From: an uncultured Bacteroidota bacterium
GTDB lineage: Bacteria > Bacteroidota > Bacteroidia > Bacteroidales > P3
Assembly (NCBI GenBank): GCA_902766265.1
Contig: CACXCY010000008.1
Location: forward strand, 1 to 18,022
Direction: 5' to 3'
DNA length: 18,022 bases
Shown here in pieces: positions 1 to 7,602 of the stretch (its first letter is position 1; each line of letters begins with the position of its first letter). A model generated the notes under the pieces. It saw only the letters and a program-made list of their open reading frames with translations, was not told where the DNA came from and made no database searches. The translations under genes and the position numbers were made by a program.

Positions 1-2939
1 AAACGCAATATGGAGCAGTCTTCCGAACGTGTGCCCTCTGGGAAAACCAGTATGGAGTACCCCTTATCTACCAATGCCTTGAGCCGTGGAATATTTTTGT
101 CTATTCCGTCGGCAATTGGCAGATAGTCTGCATAGCGAAGTATCCATCCGTAAAAAGGAGATTTCCACACCCACTCATTAGTCAACACCACTATCCTCGG
201 ATTGAGCAACAGTGTGTATAGGAGATCAAAGTGGGACTGATGATTACAAACGATAACTGCCGGCGATGAGAAATCCTCGTTATTAGGGTTGTTAACGGTA
301 TATGGCACCTGCGGCATACATTTGGCCATAGCACGGAATAGTCCGCATATAACACGATGGAATAATAGCTTATGACTATCGGTACGACCCATTACCGTAA
401 TCAAGACGAACCCCGAGAGGGTCACTATAATAGAGAAGACAATAAAGACCGTAAATCCAAATACTGATTTGCAGAGATTCCAAAGCGTAACGGGTATCAA
501 ACGTGGTGTGGACTTCTTACGTGTAAGCAGGTTGAACAAGAAAGGAGGAATCACACATGCCATGATTACAACAGAAACCATACCCACTATTGTCACCTCT
601 GCCAATGATCTCATCGCCGGATGTTTTGCAAAGATCAACATACCAATGCTAATAAACATGATAGAGGCAGACAGAATAATGGAGTTCTTGAATTGGGCAA
701 GCATTTTCCGCCCGGTTCTATATTCATACAAGGTACCTTCTGTAACAAAAATAGAGTAATCGTCCCCCATACCAAATATAAAGGTGGCCAGTATTATATT
801 GACAATATTGAACTTCATACCTGAAACCCCCATTATACCCAGTATCCATACCCATGCCACAACAAGAGGCAGAAACGCAATCAACGCAATCTCTATACGG
901 CCAAACGAAAGAACCAGGAACAAAAAGACAATAAAGCCACATATATAGAGAACGTAATCAAAGTCGTCCGACAACGCGTCCGCCATTCGCGCAGCAATAG
1001 AGCCATCGTCGAACACAAACACATCCGGACTCACTTTATTCAGTTCCTTACCCACCCTATCAAGTGCAGACTTGTTCACATCAAGCATGTTATACACCAT
1101 AACATGCGCATCCTCTTCCACCACATAACTGGCAGCGACACTCTGTAGAATGGGCTCAAAATAGGATAACGTCTGTGGCTGATATGTCCGACTAATTATT
1201 GTATCTGCTAATGCAAAAGCATCTGGATTAAATCCATTCCGGAGAGCACCCTGTCGCAAGTTTATCTTATACGAATTGGCCCTATCTGTCCAAAAATCAT
1301 TCCATAGTTTTATGCGCCGTTGTTGCTCTTGTTGCGAAGGGAGGAATATACTCACGCCACTCACACTTATAACCGCTGATTCCTGCACAAGGCGATGAAT
1401 CGCCTGCTGCGCTCTTTCATTAGCCAATAATGCTTGATTCAGTGTTTCACCCTCACTCACACAATATAGTTTACCTAGCGTCGAATCCACTTCTGAATTA
1501 AGACGTTCAAAATAAGCCCGCTGTTCTTCCGTCATGTAGTTTATGGCGTGCATATCCGTCTCAAAAGAAGTTCGGCCACTAAAATAGTAGAACACTACTG
1601 TCAGCAGCAATACCACCCCCATAATCCAACCCTTTGTTTCTGGCTTGAACTCTGCCACTGCCTTAAACGCCAAGTCTTCCCCATCCTTATATGACGACCG
1701 GAGAAGATGTGGCAGAAAGACCAACACAAACAGTATAGTGCCTACCAATAACAGCGCTGCAAAAAATCCCAAGTCTTTCATCGCATCACTGCTGATGAAT
1801 AACAAACTCAGAAATGCCCCCACCGTTGTGATATTGCCTATCAAAAGCGGATTAACAATATCGCGAATGATTTGCTCCTTGTCTGAGGTCCGTCTGTAAT
1901 GGGACAGAAAATGTATTGGATAATTGATGGCAATACCCAGTATAATCGAAGCAGCACCTATTGCTATGACAGAAACGGTATGCCTGATCAGGGAGATTAT
2001 ACCCATTGCAAATATGCCACCAAACAAGATGGAGAGTAGAATAAGAAAAATGCTTTTACCATTGCGATAATAGTAGATCAACAACGCCACTATCAAAATC
2101 AATGACAAAACAATGGCGATAACACTGTCCTTTTTAATCTGACTTGCATTAGTTATCGATACTTGGGAAGCGCCAAAACAGCTTATATTAACCTTTCCAT
2201 CAAATTCTCGTTCCGTTGTAACGATTTGTTCATCAATCAGATTTATCAGCCGCCCATTATTCTTTGTTTCACTGACAGGATAATTTGATGAGACGATAAC
2301 TATCGCCTCACTGCCTTCTTTATTGAAAATATAATCATCCTCCGACCTATACTGCTCACCCGCATTGAATTCCTTCAGCCGCTGCAACACTCCAGATGAA
2401 AAAAACATAGGATCTGAGGATACCAAAGATTTCATCATCCCCATTGGAGAAGAAAGCAACATCCGGTCATTCTGCAACTGCCTATCGATATTGGACGGCT
2501 CCAGCAATGTATCCATGCGTTCATAATCTTCTTCCGTTAGAAAATACGGGAGATTATTCACGACGAACTGCGTCAACCCCATTACCTGTTCCTGGTCGAC
2601 TCTATAAAATAATTCTTTTATAAGATGAGAGGTATCGGCATTATCAATCCTGTCAACAAGAGCATCTACAACATCCGTCAACTCTATGTCTGCCCCCTCT
2701 GCTTCCTGCGAAGTATAGCCAATATTAATTATTAAGCGATTATCAGCCCCCATGTGCTGATACGCATATAGAATTCTCTGATTATCTCCCTTATTTGGAA
2801 AGAAGCTGCCAATGTCTTCACTAAAACGTATCTTGGATGCACTTATCACTGAAAGGAACACAAGCAATAGCAGAATCACCCAGATCCACCCCTTATGACT
2901 CTCGAAAAAACGATATATACTAACAAAGAATCTACTCAT
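1..2939 (-). CDS. RND/MMPL-family exporter fused to a PlsC-like acyltransferase (3' end outside window)
   Basis: About 979 codons are open from the ATG at 2939 to the left edge, so the C-terminus is missing. What I see: a transmembrane helix near residues 18-36, a large extracytoplasmic domain, a helix bundle from about 270, a second half starting with a helix near 425-447 followed by another large loop, and a second helix bundle from about 655. This is the duplicated layout of RND exporters of the MMPL/HpnN type. After a helix near 825-850 comes a glycerolipid acyltransferase domain with NHQSHFD (899-905, the H-x4-D motif) and FPEGTR (966-971). In known aryl polyene clusters an MMPL exporter (ApeM) is thought to move the polyene lipid out of the inner membrane; the fused acyltransferase would acylate the lipid on the cytoplasmic side (inference). 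It is the last gene seen in the operon, 14 bases after the glycosyltransferase fusion. I am confident of both domains; the substrate is inferred. Confidence 0.85.
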   Translation of the reverse strand, partial: MSRFFVSIYRFFESHKGWIWVILLLLVFLSVISASKIRFSEDIGSFFPNKGDNQRILYAYQHMGADNRLIINIGYTSQEAEGADIELTDVVDALVDRIDNADTSHLIKELFYRVDQEQVMGLTQFVVNNLPYFLTEEDYERMDTLLEPSNIDRQLQNDRMLLSSPMGMMKSLVSSDPMFFSSGVLQRLKEFNAGEQYRSEDDYIFNKEGSEAIVIVSSNYPVSETKNNGRLINLIDEQIVTTEREFDGKVNISCFGASQVSITNASQIKKDSVIAIVLSLILIVALLIYYYRNGKSIFLILLSILFGGIFAMGIISLIRHTVSVIAIGAASIILGIAINYPIHFLSHYRRTSDKEQIIRDIVNPLLIGNITTVGAFLSLLFISSDAMKDLGFFAALLLVGTILFVLVFLPHLLRSSYKDGEDLAFKAVAEFKPETKGWIMGVVLLLTVVFYYFSGRTSFETDMHAINYMTEEQRAYFERLNSEVDSTLGKLYCVSEGETLNQALLANERAQQAIHRLVQESAVISVSGVSIFLPSQQEQQRRIKLWNDFWTDRANSYKINLRQGALRNGFNPDAFALADTIISRTYQPQTLSYFEPILQSVAASYVVEEDAHVMVYNMLDVNKSALDRVGKELNKVSPDVFVFDDGSIAARMADALSDDFDYVLYICGFIVFLFLVLSFGRIEIALIAFLPLVVAWVWILGIMGVSGMKFNIVNIILATFIFGMGDDYSIFVTEGTLYEYRTGRKMLAQFKNSIILSASIMFISIGMLIFAKHPAMRSLAEVTIVGMVSVVIMACVIPPFLFNLLTRKKSTPRLIPVTLWNLCKSVFGFTVFIVFSIIVTLSGFVLITVMGRTDSHKLLFHRVICGLFRAMAKCMPQVPYTVNNPNNEDFSSPAVIVCNHQSHFDLLYTLLLNPRIVVLTNEWVWKSPFYGWILRYADYLPIADGIDKNIPRLKALVDKGYSILVFPEGTRSEDCSILR

Positions 2940-2953
2940 CTTGACACATTCAA

Positions 2954-4078
2954 TTATTTGGCGAGGACAAATTTTCGAATACACATTGAGGGATAGCCAT
3001 AAACGAGGGCAACAATACACAAAACTGCATTAAGAACGCTTATTCTTAGAAAATCTTTGAAAGGACGGAAATGCGACACCCGTTCGTCCCTTGGAGGATA
3101 ATATACCTCTATAGCCACTGAGATAATCGGAATACACTTCCATGCACACCTTACCAGCATCTCTAATTCTGCCTCATAACGACTGGTATGGAATTTCATA
3201 TTCTGCATAGCCGTAAGCGGATATACACGATATCCTACTTGCGTATCAAACAATCTCTTCCCCGTCTGTAAAGCGAACCAAAAATTTGAGAAACGATTGG
3301 CAAATGTATTCTTTTGGGGCATATTTTCTTGCCGCAGATTTCTACTACCTATAATCAAACTATTGGGGTGCTGCTCCAATGCAGCCATGAACGACGGCAA
3401 TTCCGAAGCAAGATGCTGCCCATCGGAGTCTATCGTGACAGCATATTGAAAGCCCCTACTTCTTGCAGCATCAAACCCACGTTCCAAGGCATATCCTTTC
3501 CCTTTGTTCTTTGGATACGATATCACTGTAACCTCGTTGGACAGCATTTGGAGTATCTCCCCTGTGTCATCGGTACTGCCATCGTTCACCACAATAATAT
3601 CGCTGCTATATTCCTGCAAACCGCGTATGACAGAGAGTAGCGTCTTCGCATTGTTGTAGGTAGGCACAACAACACAAACACCTAACTGTTTCATACTATT
3701 TATACAGGGATTGTCCATCAACTTTAACACAATGCTCATTTTAGAAAAGACCTGATGACCATCAATAACTGTAACTTTCAATTTTACGCAGTCCTCCTCC
3801 GTACTCCACTGTAACTGGTATTCTACTACAGGATGCACAATGGGGTCTATAATGCCAAGATACTTAATATTCTTGCACGCCACTATTGAATACTCCCTTC
3901 TGTCTATATAAGAAAGTAACTCTTGAGCTATTTGCAGAAGACACACTCCAGGCGTAATCGGCATTCCTGGGAAATGTCCCTGGTAGATAGTATGACAAGC
4001 ATTCAGACGAATACGCACGCATGCATTATCCTGCTGAAGGTCAACTTGCTCAATCGTATATAAATCATCTATCAGCAT
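2954..4078 (-). CDS. FabZ-like hotdog domain fused to a family 2 glycosyltransferase
   Basis: The protein has 374 residues in two domains. Residues 1-125 resemble 3-hydroxyacyl-ACP dehydratase (FabZ/ApeI-like), with GHFPGMP at 34-40 (His35) followed by TPGVCLLQIAQ. The position of the usual FabZ catalytic Glu is taken by Gln49, so activity is uncertain. Residues 134-345 are a GT2 domain of the dolichyl-phosphate mannosyltransferase type, with VVPTYNN (137-143), NDGSTDD (165-171) and a DSDG metal/nucleotide motif (217-220). A hydrophobic stretch near 345-362 could anchor the C-terminus in the membrane. In proteobacterial APE clusters the dehydratase (ApeI) and glycosyltransferase (ApeJ) are separate neighbouring genes, so this looks like their fusion. 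The start codon overlaps the stop of the LolA-like gene by one base (TAATG), indicating translational coupling. The glycosyl acceptor is inferred to be the polyene lipid. Confidence 0.85.
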   Translation of the reverse strand: MLIDDLYTIEQVDLQQDNACVRIRLNACHTIYQGHFPGMPITPGVCLLQIAQELLSYIDRREYSIVACKNIKYLGIIDPIVHPVVEYQLQWSTEEDCVKLKVTVIDGHQVFSKMSIVLKLMDNPCINSMKQLGVCVVVPTYNNAKTLLSVIRGLQEYSSDIIVVNDGSTDDTGEILQMLSNEVTVISYPKNKGKGYALERGFDAARSRGFQYAVTIDSDGQHLASELPSFMAALEQHPNSLIIGSRNLRQENMPQKNTFANRFSNFWFALQTGKRLFDTQVGYRVYPLTAMQNMKFHTSRYEAELEMLVRCAWKCIPIISVAIEVYYPPRDERVSHFRPFKDFLRISVLNAVLCIVALVYGYPSMCIRKFVLAK

Positions 4079-4683
4079 TATTGATTTACTTTCTTCTTAG
4101 TAAACGTTATCTCGGTCTTATCACCACTTGCCTCTTGAATCACCACCTTGTCTGCCAAATATGTCTTAGCATCTAAAGTCACTTCCATCTGAGTACAAAC
4201 AAGACGCATCTTCTTGTTAACTGGCTTTAGAACCACTATTACCTGTGATTTCCCATTCTTCTCATAACTTACCTCGAACTCTTTCCCGGTGACTAAATTA
4301 TCACCATTCAACGTACGTATAATAAGTTTTCCTAACTCACCAAGTACTTTATTGGGAGCTGCTTTCCTGCCATCCATCAACATAGTGGCATTCCCTTTGT
4401 CAAACTGGATTACTATATGCTGCGGAGACGTATATTCCCAACATAACGATGACGGAGATACATACGACATTGTTCCTTTCTGAATCAACGGTTCGACAAA
4501 CATTGAGGAATGCTTCTCTTGTGTGAAATTCGCCTTCAAAGACGACAAGTCCTTATACACCAATCTTATCTTCTCAATAGTTGCCTCGCGATCCACACCA
4601 GTTAATACCGTGTTTTGCGCCTGCAAATACCCGCTACTAATCGCAAAAGCGAACAATAACACTATATACTTGAATATTTTCAT
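4078..4683 (-). CDS. LolA-like outer-membrane lipoprotein carrier (ApeL-like)
   Basis: The protein has 201 residues with a signal peptide of about 22 residues (a charged MKIFKY start, a hydrophobic core, then LQAQ). The mature part has the LolA pattern: an amphipathic segment with LSSLKANFTQEKHS (about 47-60), followed by alternating beta-strand residues with GTMSYVSPSSLCWEY. LolA-fold proteins carry hydrophobic lipid chains across the periplasm. A LolA homologue (ApeL) is a standard member of aryl polyene clusters, so it probably serves the polyene lipid rather than lipoproteins (inference). The gene lies 3 bases after the small membrane protein gene and overlaps the next gene by one base. 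Confidence 0.85.
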   Translation of the reverse strand: MKIFKYIVLLFAFAISSGYLQAQNTVLTGVDREATIEKIRLVYKDLSSLKANFTQEKHSSMFVEPLIQKGTMSYVSPSSLCWEYTSPQHIVIQFDKGNATMLMDGRKAAPNKVLGELGKLIIRTLNGDNLVTGKEFEVSYEKNGKSQVIVVLKPVNKKMRLVCTQMEVTLDAKTYLADKVVIQEASGDKTEITFTKKKVNQ

Positions 4684-4686
4684 ACG

Positions 4687-5040
4687 TCATTTGGCAATTA
4701 AATAAACACCTATCATAACTATCAGCACACCTATCCAACGTGTCAACGGTATCGTCTCATGAAAGAAAAAATATGCTACCAGCAAACCAATAATGTAACT
4801 AATGGAAAGCAACGGATATGCCAAGCTAAAGTCATATTTCTTCAAGACAAACATCCAAACCAACATGGCCGATAACGCACAGACTCCAGATGCGGCAAAT
4901 TGCCATGTAGTTAAAGCACTCTTAAAGAAATGCCATGTCCACTGGAATTTACCAAATAATTGCACGGAGACCTTCAGTAATGACTGCGCTCCTACCAGAA
5001 GTAGCGACTGCGCAATGATGAGTATAATAAGTCTTAACAT
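4687..5040 (-). CDS. Small four-helix DMT/EamA-type membrane protein
   Basis: The protein has 117 residues and is almost entirely hydrophobic, with about four transmembrane helices (roughly 2-20, 44-66, 72-92 and 96-115). The pattern KKYDFSLAYPLLSISY and a short loop containing HETIPLTRW resemble half-size DMT-superfamily proteins such as SMR exporters or ArnE/ArnF-type lipid-linked sugar flippases. It starts 7 bases inside the end of the KS-CLF gene, so it is co-translated with the pathway. Because it sits beside a GT2 gene and a LolA-like gene, a role in flipping a lipid or lipid-linked sugar is more plausible than drug export. That is inference; the substrate is unknown. I do not know of a counterpart in the ApeA-ApeR set of enterobacteria. 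Confidence 0.75.
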   Translation of the reverse strand: MLRLIILIIAQSLLLVGAQSLLKVSVQLFGKFQWTWHFFKSALTTWQFAASGVCALSAMLVWMFVLKKYDFSLAYPLLSISYIIGLLVAYFFFHETIPLTRWIGVLIVMIGVYLIAK

Positions 5041-7325
5041 GAGAGCAAAACTAACGAATAATCCTGATTATGAAAATGGTTAAACACTATAATGTTCCTA
5101 AGATGGTCTATCGGACTTCCTCCTTCATATAAAAGATTCGTCGGCACCATACCTCTTGACAAAGCCACCGCGCCCACATAAACACCAAATGCAGAGCTGC
5201 AAAACGACTCTCCGAAGAGATGCTTATACCACATAACTGGAATAGGTGCAAATAGCCGCTCATATACATGATGAGATACATCATCGTTATCCTTGTCACC
5301 ACTATAATTCATTACGATTGCATCTATGTCCGATAACGGAATGTGACCATTTTCAAGCATGGACTTCAGGCATACGGAGAGTTGTTCGTCCGATGGAGCA
5401 TACAACATCTTCATACCTGATATACGGCACAGCGTTTCAGGAGTTCTTTTGTCAGACAATAGCATACTGAGAGAACAACTACCCGACAATGAACCTTGAG
5501 TATCGTGTTTTTTTAAAACATCCGCACCACAGTTTCCGTGTTTCCAATAACCCACCTTTCCTAACAATTTGAAGTAATCGGGAGTCATCTCATCATGTCC
5601 TCCAACAAGAATATGATGCAACGCTCCAGACTTCATTTGCAGGTATGCGTCATACATGCTACTGTCGAATGATGTTCCCCTATGCGAATAGGTAATATTG
5701 TATCCGTGACAATGAAAATGAAGTGCAATCTGAGAACTAACGGTATTATGCGTAGATTGCATAAAGAATGTTGGCTGTAGGCACTCCTCGTCATTGTCTA
5801 TCATTGCATTTAGGAATTTCTCTGTATTCTCTATGCACCCCAGACCGGTACCCGTGATAATTCCGTCCAACGACTCACCTCCCAGGTCTTTTACTGCTTC
5901 CTCGGATGTCACAATAGCACGCTTGAGTAACCTTCCCATCCTACGAGCCGTCATAGGCGGGATGTAGGATTTGAAATCAGGATCCAATGATTCATTGTAC
6001 GGAGTAGTAGAATATATCGGGTGAGCGAACCAATCCTCACACAATGGTTTTTGCATGGAGATTTGCTTGATGGATTGTATATATATACCACTACCACCCA
6101 CATCGTTTTTCACCTGCCAACCATTTCCTTCTAACCTAGAAAAGATACACGACGAGTCATTACCACCAAAACCAAATGAATTAGTAAGCACATGGTGCAA
6201 TTGCACATCTGCAAGATTTTCTTTCTGCGGCGCAAAAGATACGCCCTCGATTTTTTGCTCAAAGTTGAGATTCCCTGGAATAAAATTATTCCGCAAAGCC
6301 AGCACACTAATCACACTCTCAATTGCTCCTGCAGCACTGGTGGTGTGGCCTGTATACGCTTTTGTCGATGACATGGGCGGGACGCTATCGCCGAATATCC
6401 TCATCATTGCATGGCTCTCACTCTCGTCATTGTTTGGCGTACCCGTGCCATGAGCATTCACATAATCAATATCACTTGGACGTAGCCCTGCATCCTGCAA
6501 AGCGGCATTCATCGCCAAAAACGCTCCATCTCCATTGGGTGACGAAGCCGTTTGGTGGAAAGCATCACACGCGTTGCCATATCCCGATAAACGACAAAGT
6601 GGCTTAACGCCTCGCCTGTTAGCCGACTCTAATGTTTCCAGAACGAGATAGGCCGCGCCTTCTCCTAAATTCAATCCCTTACGGCTCTTGTCAAACGGGC
6701 GGCAGACTTCGTTGTCGAGAATCATCAATGTATTAAAACCATTTAGATGAAACTTTGACAAACATTCCGTACCTCCTACAACGGCAGCATCGCATTCCCC
6801 TGTCCTTATCATTCTGGCGCCCAATATAACGGCATTTGCCGCCGACGAGCATGCTGTAGATATGGTGGTCATCATAGCAAAATTGCCCCGATACTGACCT
6901 GCGATAGTCTCAGTACACGCTCCACAGTCATGCAATGCTATATATTCATTATGGTTATTATTGTTGAGAAAATCCCGATAATACTGCTCACTCTTTTCCA
7001 TCCCACCCACTGTTGTGCCTGAAACAAACGCCACTCTTTCTGGACGGCTGTTCTCAATTCCAGAAGAAACGATAGCTTCTTTCAAAGCCACACGTCCTAA
7101 CAGACCTGTCCTTGTCAACTTCACGTCGTCAGACACTTCAATTAACCGACGTAACTCCGAGTCTGAACACGGCACTTCACCTACAGGCAAATCGACATGC
7201 CTGGTTTGGAGATACTTTATTCTTCCAACCGAGGTCTTCCCCGACTGTAGTCCACGCAACGTAGCATCTGTTCCAACTCCTAAAGCTGAAACTATTCCCA
7301 TACCCGTGACCACAATCTCTACCAT
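5034..7325 (-). CDS. Ketosynthase/chain-length-factor single-chain fusion (ApeO-ApeC-like)
   Basis: At 763 residues this is nearly twice the usual ketosynthase length. Residues 1-395 form a complete FabF-type beta-ketoacyl-ACP synthase: Cys159 in STACSSA, His292 in NAHGTGTP, Lys322 in SSTKAYTGH and His327, ending in the SFGFGGND signature. Residues about 405-763 form a second, degenerate ketosynthase-like fold. There the Cys position reads SHRGTS (Gly550), the first His is Tyr674 and the second His is Glu706, while a Lys (701) and the surrounding folds remain. Loss of all three catalytic groups is what a chain-length factor shows. From memory, ApeO (KS) and ApeC (CLF) of Xenorhabdus form a heterodimer that extends the polyene; here the two appear as one chain. 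The gene follows an acyl carrier protein gene by 15 bases and overlaps the next gene by 7. Confidence 0.85.
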   Translation of the reverse strand: MVEIVVTGMGIVSALGVGTDATLRGLQSGKTSVGRIKYLQTRHVDLPVGEVPCSDSELRRLIEVSDDVKLTRTGLLGRVALKEAIVSSGIENSRPERVAFVSGTTVGGMEKSEQYYRDFLNNNNHNEYIALHDCGACTETIAGQYRGNFAMMTTISTACSSAANAVILGARMIRTGECDAAVVGGTECLSKFHLNGFNTLMILDNEVCRPFDKSRKGLNLGEGAAYLVLETLESANRRGVKPLCRLSGYGNACDAFHQTASSPNGDGAFLAMNAALQDAGLRPSDIDYVNAHGTGTPNNDESESHAMMRIFGDSVPPMSSTKAYTGHTTSAAGAIESVISVLALRNNFIPGNLNFEQKIEGVSFAPQKENLADVQLHHVLTNSFGFGGNDSSCIFSRLEGNGWQVKNDVGGSGIYIQSIKQISMQKPLCEDWFAHPIYSTTPYNESLDPDFKSYIPPMTARRMGRLLKRAIVTSEEAVKDLGGESLDGIITGTGLGCIENTEKFLNAMIDNDEECLQPTFFMQSTHNTVSSQIALHFHCHGYNITYSHRGTSFDSSMYDAYLQMKSGALHHILVGGHDEMTPDYFKLLGKVGYWKHGNCGADVLKKHDTQGSLSGSCSLSMLLSDKRTPETLCRISGMKMLYAPSDEQLSVCLKSMLENGHIPLSDIDAIVMNYSGDKDNDDVSHHVYERLFAPIPVMWYKHLFGESFCSSAFGVYVGAVALSRGMVPTNLLYEGGSPIDHLRNIIVFNHFHNQDYSLVLLSC

Positions 7326-7340
7326 ATCTGCTTTCCTTAA

Positions 7341-7598
7341 CTATTTGGTTCTATGTGCAGCAATATAGTCTGCCATACACTTTATCGACTGGAAAATTTC
7401 TTTTCCTTCGTTAGCATTGGCCAACTTGATACCATAATTCTTCTCCATTAGAACAATAAGCTCCAAGGCATCAATCGAATCCAATCCGAGACCTTCACCA
7501 AACAGAGGAGCATTCTCATCTATGTCTGCAGGTGTCATCTCTTCCAAGTTTAACACTTCGATAATTTCTTTTTTTAGTTCAAGAATCAGTTCTTCCAT
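7341..7598 (-). CDS. Acyl carrier protein (second of two)
   Basis: The protein has 85 residues and is acidic and helical, the usual ACP size. The phosphopantetheine site is Ser41 in GLDSIDALEL, followed by the helix II pattern. It differs considerably from the other ACP of the operon: a longer N-terminus, a GEGLGLDSID loop and a TK-rich C-terminus. Enterobacterial APE clusters also carry two ACPs (ApeE and ApeF). This one sits directly upstream of the KS-CLF fusion and 4 bases after the KS-half KS gene, so it is the obvious partner for chain extension (inference). Confidence 0.93.
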   Translation of the reverse strand: MEELILELKKEIIEVLNLEEMTPADIDENAPLFGEGLGLDSIDALELIVLMEKNYGIKLANANEGKEIFQSIKCMADYIAAHRTK

Positions 7599-7602
7599 TG
7601 TT

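Noticed and set aside
469..942. Plus- and minus-strand small open frames within the exporter gene
   Set aside because: They lie in other frames of the continuous minus-strand exporter-acyltransferase reading frame, which has clear domain motifs, and show no recognisable protein features themselves.
4687..5040. Drug-resistance (SMR) exporter
   Set aside because: Only the size and helix count fit. The operon context favours a lipid or lipid-sugar substrate, and no conserved SMR glutamate could be placed with confidence in the first helix.
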